From Phyllostachys edulis (taxonomy: Eukaryota; Streptophyta; Magnoliopsida; Poales; Poaceae), in assembly GCA_036346405.1 (NCBI GenBank), contig CM070568.1:30663072-30727071 (forward strand): a stretch of DNA of 64,000 bases, given 5' to 3'. Each line of letters starts with the position of its first letter. The stretch's first letter is position 1. Under the pieces are notes generated by a model, which was not told where the DNA came from, searched no databases, and worked only from the letters and a program-made list of their open reading frames with translations. Positions 35,141-46,275 of the stretch are shown piece by piece. The position numbers and the translations under genes were made by a program.

Positions 35141-35500
35141 CTAGATGCAGCTAATTTCAATATCTCCTTTGCTCACATGATCTCTCAAGAAATGGTGGTG
35201 AATATTTATACGCTTGGTTCTTGAGTGTTGGACAGGATTATTGGCTATTTTCATCACACTATCATTATCACACAAAAGAGGTATTTTATCAAATTTAATT
35301 TCATAATCCATCAAAGTTTGCCTCATCCCTAGCAATTGAGTACAACAACTACCCGCGGAAACATATTCGGCTTCGGCGATGGATAATGCTACGGAATTTT
35401 GTTTCTTGGATGACCATGATACTAAGGATTTTCCTAAGAATTGACAACTACCCGAGGTGCTTTTTCTATCCACTTTACAACCCGCATAATCGAAATCCGA
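35141..35500 (-). pseudogene. Copia RNase H domain
   Basis: DRKSTSGSCQFLGKSLVSWS and NSVALSIAEAEYVSAG are the classic Copia RNase H blocks, followed by LLCDNDSVMKIANNP and SRTKRINIHHHFLRDHV. The domain degrades the RNA strand of the RNA-DNA hybrid. It is open for 110 codons but separated from RT by a frame change near 35550. Confidence 0.85.
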
Positions 35501-35549
35501 ATATCCAATTAAATCAAATTTAGCACCTTTGGGAAACCATAAGCCAATG

Positions 35550-36344
35550 CTAGAGGAATATTTTAAATATCTTAGTATTCTTTTTTACATCCATCAAATG
35601 GCACTCTTTTAGAGTTGCTTGAAAGCGTGCACACGTACAAACACTAATCATAATATCGGGCCTAGATGCAGTAAGATAAAGTAAATTACCAATCATAGAC
35701 CTATAAAACTTTAAATCTACCAATTTACCTCCCTCATTTAGGTCAAGATGACCGTTGGTTGCCATGGGAGTCTTGATGGGTTTTGCATCCTCCGTGCCAA
35801 ATCTCTTGATCAAATCTTTTGCGTACTTTATTTGGATCACAAAGGTTCCATCTTTGAGTTGTTTGATTTGAAGTCCAAGGAAATATCTTAATTCTCCGAT
35901 CATGGATATTTCAAATTCCCTAGACATCATATCACTAAATTCTTTGTAAAAGTCTTGATTAGTAGACCCAAAGATAATATCATCAACATAAATTTGACAA
36001 ACAAACAAATCATCATATAAAACATTAGTAAATAAAGTTGAATCAATTTTTCCAATTTTGAATCCTTTTGATACTAGAAAATCTCTAAGACGTTCATACC
36101 ATGCTCTAGGAGCTTGTTTAAGACCATAGAGCGCCTTGGAGAGTTTATAGACATGATTTGGATTCTTAGGATCTTCAAAACCGAGATGTTGTTCAACAAA
36201 GACAAGTTCGGATATTTTTCTATTTTGGAAAGCACTTTTAACATCCATTTGAAATAATTTGATATTAAAGCATGATGCAAAAGCAAGTGATATCCAAATT
36301 GACTCAAGTCTAGCTACAAGAGCAAAGGTTTCACGAAAATCCAA
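35550..36344 (-). pseudogene. Copia reverse transcriptase domain
   Basis: The 264-codon frame contains FQMDVKSAFQN (first catalytic Asp), YGLKQAPRAWYERL, and YVDDIIFG (catalytic YVDD), then LQIKQLKDGTFVIQ and the connection block SMIGNLLYLTASRPDIM. The start is artificial: the upstream part of RT lies in the integrase frame and is cut off by a TGA where the family usually has Ser (QGY-stop-QVEG near 36355). The RT core residues are intact. Confidence 0.9.
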
Positions 36345-36356
36345 ACCTTCGACTTG

Positions 36357-37660
36357 TCAGTATCCTTGAGTGACCAATCTTGCTTTGTTTCTTATAACCA
36401 TACCGTTTTCATCTTGCTTGTTCCTAAAGACCCATTTTGTACCAATGATGTTGTGTTCCTTGGGCCTATCCGCCAATGTCCAAACTTCATTCCAAGTGAA
36501 GTTATCGAGTTCTTCATGCATTGCATTCACCCAATCCGGATCATCAAGTGCTTCTTCTACATGTTTTGGCTCAATAGAAGAGACAAAAGAGTAATGTTCA
36601 CAAAAAGAAGCAATACGAGATTGAGTTTGAACACCCTTACTTACGTCACCTAATATTTGGTTTATTGGATGATATTTTGCAATTGCATTGTGAATTCTTG
36701 GTGGTAGGTTCGATGGTTGATCATCTTCCTTATTGTCCTCTTCATCCATTTGAATTTGATTTGTAGCGGAAGAGGTAGGAGGTTCAACTTGAGTGGAAGA
36801 TGATGGGTCGTCTTTAGGTTTGATGTCACCTATTTGCATGTACTCCATAGCTTTTATTAAGGCTTCAACACCTACATCATCCAAGTTCTCATGCTCTTCT
36901 TGAGAGCCGTTAGTCTCATCAAATTGGACATCATGTCTTTCTTCAACTAAATCGGAGTTTTTGTTAAAGACACGATAAGCTTTGCTATTTGATGAATAAC
37001 CAAGCAAGAACCCAACGTCGCAACAACTTGCAAATTTTGAAAGACGAACATTCTTTTTCAAAATATAACATTTGCAACCAAAAACACGAAAATAAGAGAT
37101 GTTCGGCTTTCTTCCAACAAGAAGTTCATAAGAAGTCTTTTTCAAAAGCCGATGCAAATAAAGATGATTTATGGCATGACAAGCGGTGTTGATTGCTTCC
37201 GTCCAAAAACTATCGGAAGTATTATACTCATCAAGCATTGTCCTAGCCTTTTCAATTAATGTACGATTTTTCCTTTCTACAACTCCATTTTGCTCCGGAG
37301 TGTAGGTTGTGGAAAGTTCGTACTTTATTCTAAGTTCATCACAAAAATCTTCAACTTTAGTATTTTTAAACTCGAAACCATTATCACTACGGATTTTCTT
37401 AATTTTGAAATCAAATTCATTTTGAGCCCTTTTTGCAAAACTTTTGAAAATACCGGAGGTTTCGGCTTTGTCATCTAGGAAGAATACCCATGTGTATCTA
37501 GAGTAATCATCCACAATGACTAAACAATAGCTATTACCTCCGATACTCTTATAGGTTGTTGGTCCAAACAAATCCATATGTAAGAGTTTCAATGGTCTAG
37601 AAGTTTACATGATACTCTTGGAAGGATGAGAATTAGCAACTTGTTTATCGGCTTGACAAG
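36357..37660 (-). pseudogene. Copia integrase domain with the start of RT
   Basis: From about 37660, LCSACQADKQVANSHPSKS is the gag-pre-integrase CxxC block, followed by a stop. The main frame (37592-36357, 411 codons) has MDLFGPT, RSDNGFEF and NGVVERKNRT, the D, D and E of the catalytic triad in the right order. A Ser/Asp/Gln-rich linker follows, then WTLADRPKEHNIIGTKWVF of the RT N-terminus. A nonsense codon separates it from the rest of RT. The enzyme would insert cDNA into the genome. Confidence 0.9.
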
Positions 37661-37773
37661 CACTACAAAGTCTATTTTTCTCATTTCATATCTTTCAAGC
37701 CAACAACTAAATCATGTTTAAAAAGCTTTTTAAGTTGAATCATTCCAACATGAGCTATCCTTCTATGCCAAAG

Positions 37774-38190
37774 CTAATCCAATGAGATTTTTGCAATTAA
37801 ACAAGTTTTTAAACATGATTCATTTGAAGTAAAATCAACCAAATAAAGATTTCCAAATCTAAAACCTTTGAAAACTAAAGAATTATCTTTTGCATTTGAA
37901 ATTGTAACACCTTTATTAGAGAATGAGCAAATTAAGCCAAGATCACATATTTGAGCAACGGATAGCAAATTGAAATTTAATGATTCTACTAAAGATACAT
38001 TTGAAATGGATAGGTCATTTGAGATAGCGATTTTACCCAATCCTATTAACTTTCCTTTGCTATTATCGCCAAAGGTGATCTTGTCAACTCATTTATCATT
38101 CTCGAATGTGGTGAACATCTTTCTATCACCGGTCATGTGTTGAGTGCATCTACTATCAAACACCCAATGTTTTCCACTGGTTTTGTAGTT
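37774..38190 (-). pseudogene. Copia aspartic protease domain, active site altered
   Basis: Near 38160, HWVFDSRCTQHMTGD occupies the position of the family's WVxDSGCTQHMTG: the Gly after the catalytic Asp-Ser is Arg. An in-frame stop follows near 38090 (ENDK-stop-VDKITFGDN). The open frame then runs to 37774 with LIGLGKIAIS and ESLNFNLLSVAQICDLG, typical protease-to-integrase spacer blocks. Confidence 0.85.
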
Positions 38191-38231
38191 CACCTACAAA
38201 ACAAGAATCAAGTTCTTTTAGGTACCTAAAT

Positions 38232-40060
38232 TTATTTGGGTCCTTGGAGGTTAGTGACCATGGATTTAGGCACCCAAATATCATTCTTTTTAGCGCCTAA
38301 AATTGAAGTGCCAACAAATCTAGTAACAACTTTACCATCCTTAGTTTTTCTAAGCATATAACAAGAATCATATATACCTAAAGATGGAGTCTTACCAATA
38401 GGACAAGTTTGTTGCAAATATCATATTTCCCGGCACTTATGTCAATACTTACCATTTTGCTTAACAAACCTTGTGAGCCTGTTTACCGGTTTCTTACCCT
38501 TTTTGGGCACATACCCAAGTCCTTCTTTGTTGAATGAGCACCTTTTCTCACTTAAAAGCTTGTCATAGGTGGTCTTACCTTTGAAGCACCGTTCTAAGCT
38601 TTTGCTTAGCTTGGTTACTTGCTCCTTTAGCTCATTGTTTTTAACAACAAGCTTTGCATCATGTGACTCAACATTATTATGATTAGAGTTAATATTAGAA
38701 CAACATAGCATAGCAAGTAGATCATTACATAAAGTAGATGCACTAGTCTTAGCAATTTCTACCATAGGCATTCCATCAAGAATATCACATGTAATTCCTA
38801 CACTAGAGCAAGACTTGCTTGAATTTTCTTGGATAAGCAAGTCATGAGCTTTCTTTAGCTCATCATAAGAATCTTTTAGATAGATATTCTCTTTTTTTAA
38901 GACTTTATATTTTGACATTTATTTTCCAAGATATTCATTCTAGTCTTCAAGCATGTCCATTAATTCATCATATGTCGGTTCATTATCTTAATGGATTTTA
39001 CCTTATCTCCTTTTGCCACGAGGCAAGTAGGAGTGGAGAAGAGTGATGGAGCCTCCTTGATGGCGATGCCAACGAGTCCCTTCTTCTTGGAGGACTCATC
39101 CTCATCGGAGTCAGAGTTGGTTGATTCCTCAGCGGAATCCCATTCTCCAATGTGGGCTTCATGCTTGCCATCCTTGTGAAGCTTCTTGAACAGCTTCTTC
39201 TTGCCATCAAACTCCTCCTTCTTGAATGACTTGCCCTTGTCATCCTTCTTTGCGGGGCAATGAGAGGCGATGTGCCCCTTCTCTTTGCAATTATAGCACC
39301 AAATATTGATATAACGCTTGTTGCCACTTGAGGATTGCCCTTTCTTGCTCTTGTCGAAGTTGAAGCTTCTATGTGGGCGTCTTCTCATAAATTTCTTCAT
39401 TCTCCTTACAAGGAAAGCAAACTCTTCTTCGGAGTCTCCTTCTTCATCCTCATCATCACTTGATTCCGCTTTGGCCTTGAAAGCGATAATTTTCTTCTTT
39501 GAGGAAAACGACCCCAAAAGCTCTTCCTTGTCTTTCTTGAACAACTCATTGGTTATGAGATTCCCCAAGAGTCCCGTTAGCATCATTCTTGGCAACTCAA
39601 AAGAGTTGAGAAATAACATCACCAACGTCTCATACTTGTCCGGAAGAGCCCTAAGTATCTTGCGCACAATATCAACATCAAGAAGGTTAGTGCTATGACC
39701 TTTGAGTTCATTCACAATGTTGTTGAGTCTTGAATACATCTCAGTGATGTTTTCATGAGGCAACATTACGAATGTCTCATATTTGATCCGAAGCCTATGC
39801 AATTTGGCCTCTTTGACTGTGGATGTTCCCTCATGGATTTCCGAGAGGGTGGTCCAAATTTCGTGAGCGGTTTCCAAGTTGCTCAATCTATTGAACTCAT
39901 ACGCGTTCAAAGCACCAAAAGAAGCATTCATAGCTTGAGCATCTAAATGAGCATTACGTCCCTCTAGCTTCGTGGGAAGTAGTGGATTAAGAGGCATAAT
40001 GTAACCCTCATTTACGATTTTCTGTATGCATGGACTCATGGCCTTTAAATAAATTGACAT
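38232..40060 (-). pseudogene. Copia gag polyprotein
   Basis: The frame 40060-38960 (366 codons) has the gag UBN2 fold blocks NAYEFNRLSNLETAHEIWTT and LRIKYETFVMLPHENITEMY, an acidic linker, then a CCHC zinc knuckle CYNCKEKGHIASHCP near 39270. A frame change near 38960 leads into 38918-38442 with KKENIYLKDSYDELKKAHDL, the coiled-coil gag C-terminus, and a further piece to 38232. The product would form the virus-like particle. Confidence 0.88.
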
Positions 40061-40180
40061 TCTAATTTTCTAATAAGCATAATTTGAGCTATCAAACAAA
40101 GGAGCATTTCCTATAGCAATTCCCTCACTAGCCATCCTCTTTTCTCTTAGACGGTTAAGTCTAAATCAATAAGATACCAA

Positions 40181-40192
40181 GCTCTGATACCA
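40181..40192 (-). other. Primer binding site (initiator tRNA-Met)
   Basis: On the minus strand TGGTATCAGAGC starts two bases after the end of the 5' LTR (40195), the standard PBS for tRNA-iMet in plant retrotransposons. Confidence 0.95.
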
Positions 40193-40194
40193 CT

Positions 40195-41727
40195 TGTAGG
40201 ATCAAGAATAACCGACTAGAGGGGGGTGAATAGGAGGTTTTAAAACTTTTTGACTAATTAACAATCTAAGTCAATTACCAACTAAGTTTAAACTAGATAC
40301 AATTCTAGCTAAGCAATTCAACACAAGATAAATGCTAGAATTATAAATATGGAAATAGTAAAGACAAAAATTAACCACAATTGAGACAATGAAGTTTTTC
40401 CCGTAGTATCGAAGACTTGCCGGTCTTCACTAGTCCACGTTGAGGAATCTTGAACTAATCAAGTCGGCTCCACGAATTAAGCCTTTCCTCGATCACTAGT
40501 GGTTGTTCTTCCTTTGCTCCAGAGATGGTGAACACCAAACCACTCACAATCTTGGCACTGGGCCTCTTCACAATCTTCTTGAAGATATCACCGTGCTAAC
40601 ACTGCCAAGCCGTCTAGGTGTTTGGCAAAACACCAAGAGTAATGAATCGATGATCTTCGCTTGACGGCACTCAAGTGCAATGGATCAATCTAGAATGAAT
40701 GCACTTGAATTTGTCTCAACTACCTCACAATGAATGCACAAATGTATTGTAGGTGTTGAGAGGATACTCAAGGCTCAAAGGATAGTAAATATGGTCTAGC
40801 ATACTATCCTTGAGCAGGTAGAGGGGTATTTATACCCCCCTCCCACCAACAAATACAACCATTGGCAGTGAAATCCCAACTTTTCAATGAAGTGCAGTAC
40901 TATCGCCAAGTATCATGCGGTACTACCGCACCTCACCTACTGCTCCATACGGCTATAACAGTGGCATTAACTGCTCTGACATAGCTGTTGGAAACTTCAA
41001 CGCGGTACTACCGCCAACCATCACGCGGTAGTTCCGCTGGCCGGTCATACCGCACAATGAGAGCGGTACTACCATTTCACAAAGGACCCAAAAGGGTACC
41101 TATTGAAAATTACGTACCGCTTTACTTTTGGAATCACCGGGGTGTGGTAGTTCCGCTGAGCAAATGCGGTCATACCGCGTTGCGGTAGTACCGCCATGTA
41201 AGCTCCGGAACTACCGCTCCTAGGGTGAGCCACCGAACCAAAATGTTGTCCCTCTAGATTTTACGTACCCGACTAATTTTAGGAACAACCGGGCTGCGGT
41301 AGTACCGCACCACCATCCCGGTCGTACCGCCAACACATCGTCGGTACTACCGATTGTCCTGATAATGCACAATTGGCTTTTCAAAACAAATTCAAAGTGC
41401 ATGCATGATCCTAAATTGATCCAAATGGCACAAGAACATGCTATCAAGCTACTAGTCATGATCCTTCTTAATAGTATGGTATTTAACCTAAAATCCAGTC
41501 TTCCATCCATATCTCCTAAGACCGGTAAAATATAAAAAGGATCCTAGACTACTTGTACCTTGTCTTTGAGCCATATTGATCTTCATGTTATCCTTTAGCA
41601 TGCATCTCCAAGACGTCAAACTCACCATTGGGACTTAACCTTGTAAATACTCAATAAACATGTTAATCCCATATTCACAGATTATCATTAATTACCAAAA
41701 CAATTTTTAGGGGCCTAGATGCTTTCA
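40195..41727 (-). repeat. Copia 5' LTR (right copy)
   Basis: 1533 bp, plus-strand start TGTAGGATCAAGAATAACC and end GATGCTTTCA, so TG...CA on the minus strand. It matches the left LTR over its length. It also holds the GCGGTAGTACCGC palindrome cluster (40890-41355). Confidence 0.95.
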
Positions 41728-42109
41728 TGCGCCCTTTCTTCTGTGAGGTTTCTTTTTTGTGTGTCGGTTGGAGGTAATTCCGGTGTGCTCCTTAGTGATC
41801 CTGCTGAGGGAGAAGGAGTTCAATTTCCTTTGGTGATTGGTGTTACTTGTGCTTTCGGCCAGAGCATTAGTTGGTGGTCTTGAGCGGCATATCTCCTAAA
41901 CCTCAACTTCGTTCTTTGGTGTGTCCCGAAGTGCGAAGATCGACATTCTATCTCCGTCAACCTCATCTTTTTGTGCGTCACAGCGAGGCATTAGGTTTTC
42001 TAAGACAGCGTCTTCTGGATGTGCCTTGTCTGGTTTCATCTCGGTGCTTTTGACTACCATTGGCTTTGTGAGTATTTCTATATTCCAAATTGTTGAGTAT
42101 CGCTTTGCA

Positions 42110-42124
42110 TACACACACACACAC

Positions 42125-42165
<41 letters not shown>
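42110..42165. repeat. (AC)n/(TG)n microsatellite
   Basis: About 8 AC units, then ATATG, then about 20 TG units, in the LTR at 29985-42944. The homologous LTR at 10630-10670 has no such run. Confidence 0.95.
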
Positions 42166-42166
<1 letters not shown>

Positions 42167-42944
42167 TGTGCTAGTTGATATATTTGATCTGTGATTTTGT
42201 TGATCACTGTGCCTAGCACAGGGAGATATTGCAAAGAGATATATGTGGGATCAATTTACTGCTCTGTGATGATAATGGTCATATACTAAAATTGACATGA
42301 TAATTAGTTCATAGTTGAGCTCTATTGTGTTGCTTACTGCTGTCACATTGATCTGCTATCAGTCTTTTACTTTCGGGAGTAACTAGTTGTTTTTGAACCT
42401 TCTAGTTCTGATGATCTCTAGCAATTTAGTGTGATTACTCTTCCATAAGCCAATAGGCTTTATTGCTAAACTTGTGTTTTGTGTTCAGTTTATACTGAGA
42501 GTTTTCAAGTTCTATTGGTGATCTGGAGTTCAGTTTGTGATCTTTTTTTATCTCCTGTTTGACTGAAAGTTTATTCTGTAGACTATTGATTTTGAGATCT
42601 TTTGACAGATTAGTAAAGTATTGGTTAGAGCTCAAAGTTTGAATCTATATTATCATGTTCAATTAATGAAGAGTATAAACTAAAGTAGTGAGAATGCCAA
42701 GATTAAAATCTTGTGCAACTCTACATCTGAGAGCAATATCAAAATGTTAAATCTTAGCTTTATAGTGATTTCATTTGTTCACATGATGTATGTGTTGAGC
42801 ATATTATTCTTTTTAGATGACTTGGAGAAATTACATGTGTATATGTTAATTTGGTCATTTAAATTTTGCTGGAATTGTGCTTTAATGTCTTTATATTATG
42901 CTGGGATTAAATATGAAAGTTTGCTAAAACTGCAATTTTTTACA

Positions 42945-43080
42945 ATAGGGCCGTGCTAGCCGGGTCTGCCCGAAGCATAGCACTGTTGGCCTAGCCCAAG
43001 CACGACACAGTCCACACTATAGCTGGGCGGGGCCGGCACGACGCGAATGCCCGAGTCGTGCATGGGTCCTCTTAATAGGT
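42945..43080. other. GC-rich segment with GGGCCGTGC-type motifs
   Basis: GGGCCGTGCTAGCCGGG and CCGGCACGACGC with several GCACGAC variants resemble the ends of grass hAT or Mutator-like MITEs, but no TSD or second terminus was found. It abuts the LTR end at 42944. Confidence 0.3.
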
Positions 43081-43521
43081 GAGATCTAGCAGAGTTTACA
43101 CATTCGTGTTCTGAACTCTTACTTTTTGGTTAGAATGGAAGTTGATGAGTTTTCACACAAATATGGATTGTTATTTGTTATATTCATCTTTTGTTTTGCG
43201 CAAATGTTGCTTGTGCGCTATGCTATGTTAAATCCTAATATTCAAAAACAAATGGGTTCGGTTGTAAGCTTACCACCCACGTATAACAGCCACAGCCACG
43301 CCAAATGTCTCGAGTTGCCTTCTAGTTAACTTAAAAGTAGGATAAGAGGCGAGACACATAAATTGACACATCCATCTAAACAGGAAGATCATATTGGAGA
43401 GAGAGAGAGAGAGAGAGAGGGATACTTCAAAAAAAAAAGAAGGAAAGTCCAAACATGCGACAATGCAACTTGCTTATTGACGTGAAGGGTCTAGGGATCG
43501 ATCAAAGGTTCTAGTGTAGTC
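43081..43521. other. Unassigned spacer
   Basis: AT-rich, with a (GA)n run at about 43397-43419 and an A-run at 43430. The 67-aa open frame at 43126-43329 has no recognised family. Nothing else seen. Confidence 0.4.
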
Positions 43522-43524
43522 TTA

Positions 43525-43755
43525 GGGTGTGTTTGGTTGCTTGTACCAAGTGGTATATGTATTGGTTGGTTCAAGAAAAAACTTATCCATGTGTTTGATT
43601 GCTTGAATAGAACTATCCCATTCTAGATGGTGGATACAAATTTATGGAATATTCTCTCTAGATGCTGAATCATCTCATTCACCCAAAACAATGGAAACAC
43701 ATGGTACAAGACCATCTTATCACATTCAACTCCATCCCATCAACCAAACACACCC
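43525..43755. mobile_element. Tourist-like MITE (PIF/Harbinger), 231 bp
   Basis: Terminal inverted repeats GGGTGTGTTTGGTTG and CAACCAAACACACCC lie at the two ends, flanked by TTA (43522-43524 and 43756-43758), the TSD of Tourist/PIF-Harbinger elements. No coding capacity. Confidence 0.93.
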
Positions 43756-43768
43756 TTATTGATCTAGA

Positions 43769-43944
43769 AAGGGGTGGACCTAGGTAAAAAAAATGAGTAG
43801 AGACATAAGTGAGTTGTCGGGACACCTTTGCTCGGCTGAGCAAGGGCACAAGTGGTTAGATTTTGAGCTAATCCATTAAAAAATGAAATTTAATTGGAGG
43901 CCTGGACCCCCCCCCCCCACTTAGCCTTCTTTGGGTCCGCCCTG
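43769..43944. mobile_element. hAT-type MITE, 176 bp
   Basis: A perfect 8-bp TSD, GATCTAGA, lies at 43761-43768 and 43945-43952. The ends AAGGGGTGGACC and GGGTCCGCCCTG form imperfect TIRs of the CAGGGGCGGACC type. It contains a C13 run near 43905-43918. It lies 13 bp from the Tourist-like MITE. Confidence 0.85.
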
Positions 43945-43952
43945 GATCTAGA

Positions 43953-44639
43953 TGTCATTGCCAAGCAGGTTTGAATCCTTCTGCTTGCCAAAATTGCCTG
44001 CCTGTCTGGTTAATTAAGTGATGGCTTTGCCTCATTGTGTGTTGCCGCATCATACAGATACAAAGAACCTCTAACGGTGACATTGATGAAGGGCCAATGG
44101 CTGGCGATGGAAAACAACAGAGCAATGTCAATGGCAGGCCATGGCAAGTTAATTAGGGTAGTTAGATTAGAGCAATATCAACAGCGGACCATGGCAAGTC
44201 AATTAGGGTAACCAACAGTCCTCGATCATACCAAAAGTGCCTTTTAGAAAAATCAACGATTGATACTTTTAGTAGAGCTACCTCTGGTACCCTTGTAAGT
44301 ACCATAGAACGGATCCTAAGAAAAGGCAGGGGGAAATAGTGAAAAGAAGTGAATTTGTGAGACAACTTTCTGAGGGTTGTGTGCCCTCAACTGTGAACTC
44401 AACTTTCGTTTTCTAAGATCATCGTTATCAGATTATTTCTTTTGTTTTCATGCTCACTGTGAGGAGCAACGTTTTCCTGTGTGACAAAACTTGTCCTTGT
44501 TCGCCTCTTTCTTTTGAGAAAGGATCAACAGTTTTGAGTTGCAAAGTTTTACAAAGCGTAAATTGGCAACTGTTGGTGGTGGTTAAGTAATTGTAGTGGT
44601 GAGATTTTGCTACCAAGCTATTGGAGGAGTAGTAGAAGA
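43953..44639. other. Unassigned spacer with a short duplication
   Basis: A block around 44120-44155 (AGAGCAATGTCAATGGCAGG, CCATGGCAAGT, AATTAGGGTA) recurs at about 44170-44210, a tandem duplication of roughly 50 bp. No gene seen. Confidence 0.4.
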
Positions 44640-46275
44640 TGAATTGGTTTTGACCTGTACCTCTTAGAGGAAATTTGATTCAAAGGTAATGTATGGCTTC
44701 GAAGTAAAACTGAATAGTGTTACGACTAAGTAGAATCTATGGTATAGTGTAATTCCAGAACCTTAGTTTATGTTGAGATGTTGAGGATTATCGAAGGTAT
44801 GGAAACCTTGATCAATTTTATAGAGTAACGCAATTGGATTGTATTGCGAGATTGTGTGGGTGATTTCTGATGATATCAATGAGTGAATATGTTAGAATTG
44901 TGGGGATGTTAGAGATTTAATCTGATGATTTCTCTATCTGTCATAAGAGAAGTTCGTTGTAAAGGTCTTGGAGGTTAAATTTGGGCTTTACATTTTTATG
45001 CTAGACCTTTGGTCGCCCAATAATTGTGTGTAGAGAAAATAAAATATGGTGTTTCCTGAGCAGTGGAATGATCATTGATAGAACCCTTCTGATGTAGTAC
45101 ATGAGCGTGTATACTGAGGATTTTGAGTTGTTTATTCTTAAAAGTTTGAGGTGATGTGATTGCGTGAGATCTATTTCGAGGTGCTTTGGGTGCCTTCTAT
45201 CAAATTAATTTCATCAGTAGAAGGAGTTGTCTAGAGTGTTCGGTGGGATCAATAGAGCCTCTCCACAAAGGTCTGGATAATGTATTTTGGTTTGAGCATA
45301 ATTTGAGGATGTCAAATTAAGAGGGTTAAGCTCGTGTGGTATGCGATGAGTTCGAATTTCAAGGTTTGAGAGAAATTTTATTCCTAAAAGAGAAACTGAG
45401 AAAAAAGGATGTTACCTCGAGTAGTGAAGCGTTTTCTTGATTCTCGTTTTAACTTTGTGTTGTTGACTGATGTCTTCCGCAATTTGAGTTGGCCCTGTGT
45501 TGGCATGTACAATTCTTTCCAGTTCAAACAAAATAAAAGAATATTTGATTTAGGTGTTCGAGTGATTTCTCCTTTGGCTTTCGTGCTGTTCATTTGCAAA
45601 TTGACTAATTAGAAAGTGGAATGGTTTTTGTGATGAATCTTCGATTTTGGATTTGACCCTTTTGGTAGGGAGTTGGCATCGCGTGGTTGCGATGAGAATT
45701 TAGTTGACTCTGTTTATAATAGAGTTTGTTCAAAGCGAGTTTTGTTGTGTGTCCATCGTTAAAGGAGGTGATCCTTGTACGGTGAAGAGTTCGATTGAGA
45801 GGTGGAACAAGAGTTCCGTGTGCTATGCGCATGCAGTGTGGTTTGGTACCAAAAGGAGAGGTTAGCCTAAGATACATTGGGTTGTTTTTGTTAGTTGTGG
45901 GGATTCGAAAGTTGGCGTACCTTTAGGACCGTCTCGAGTCCATACACAGGGTACGCAACGTCTGGTATGTCCAGTGCTAAATGAGTATCTGAGAGGTCCA
46001 AAGCTTGATTTTTCGATAGAGCCGTTGGCCAACGAGTAAGATCTTACATTTGTGTCATGCGTGTTGAGAGAACCTATAAAGTTCAAGGCGAGTGTTGAGG
46101 TGTAAGACGTTGGTATACGTTATGGCCTAAGTGTGATAAGACTTGGGACCTAGAAACTCGCATGCGCGAGCTTTAACCAGAGTTGTAACGTCGGGTACAT
46201 GTTAATGGTTATTAAGTTCAGTTGGTGTTCTTTCGAGTAGAATTCGGGGTCAAATTCTGTTTAAGGGAGGTAGAA
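44640..46275 (+). pseudogene. Degenerate 3' part of a Ty3/gypsy chromovirus pol
   Basis: Near 45840-45960 the plus strand reads, across frames, GTKRR..SLRYIG followed by a RKLAYL block, matching the GKLSPRYIGPFEIL-to-VAYRLALP region at the C-terminus of chromovirus integrase. A DLTF block near 46040 corresponds to the DLTYEERPVRILD region. Many stops and frame changes break it. It ends at TTAAGGGAGGTAGAA, a purine-rich tract directly before the LTR start at 46276. The region 44640-45830 is presumed to be more of the same decayed internal DNA. Confidence 0.6.

Larger units (their letters stand above)
30468..41727 (-). mobile_element. Copia retrotransposon, SIRE/Maximus-like, 11.26 kb, complete but degenerate
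   Basis: Two LTRs of about 1.54 kb flank gag, protease, integrase, RT, RNase H and an extra env-like ORF, all on the minus strand. The order (integrase before RT) and large size with a post-pol ORF fit the SIRE/Maximus lineage of Ty1/Copia. The PBS matches initiator tRNA-Met (TGGTATCAGAGC) and a PPT is present. The TSD is TGCGT (30463-30467) against TGCGC (41728-41732). The two LTRs differ at about 22 of the first 315 aligned bases by eye, so it is not a recent insertion. Stops and frameshifts occur in gag, pol and the extra ORF. Confidence 0.95.
29985..42944 (+). mobile_element. LTR of the 9802 family, split by a Copia insertion
   Basis: The start TGTTGAATTATTGAG (29985) and end TTTTTTACA (42944) resemble the LTR at 9802-11429. 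After removing the Copia element (30468-41727) and its TSD copy, about 1.7 kb remains, colinear with the other LTR (GGTCTTGAGCGGCA, TTGGTGTGTCCCGAAG, GCGTCTTCTGGATGTGCC). The flanks TGGCC (left) and ATAGG (right) do not match, so it is either part of a rearranged element or has lost one border. A TG microsatellite has expanded inside it. Confidence 0.7.
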
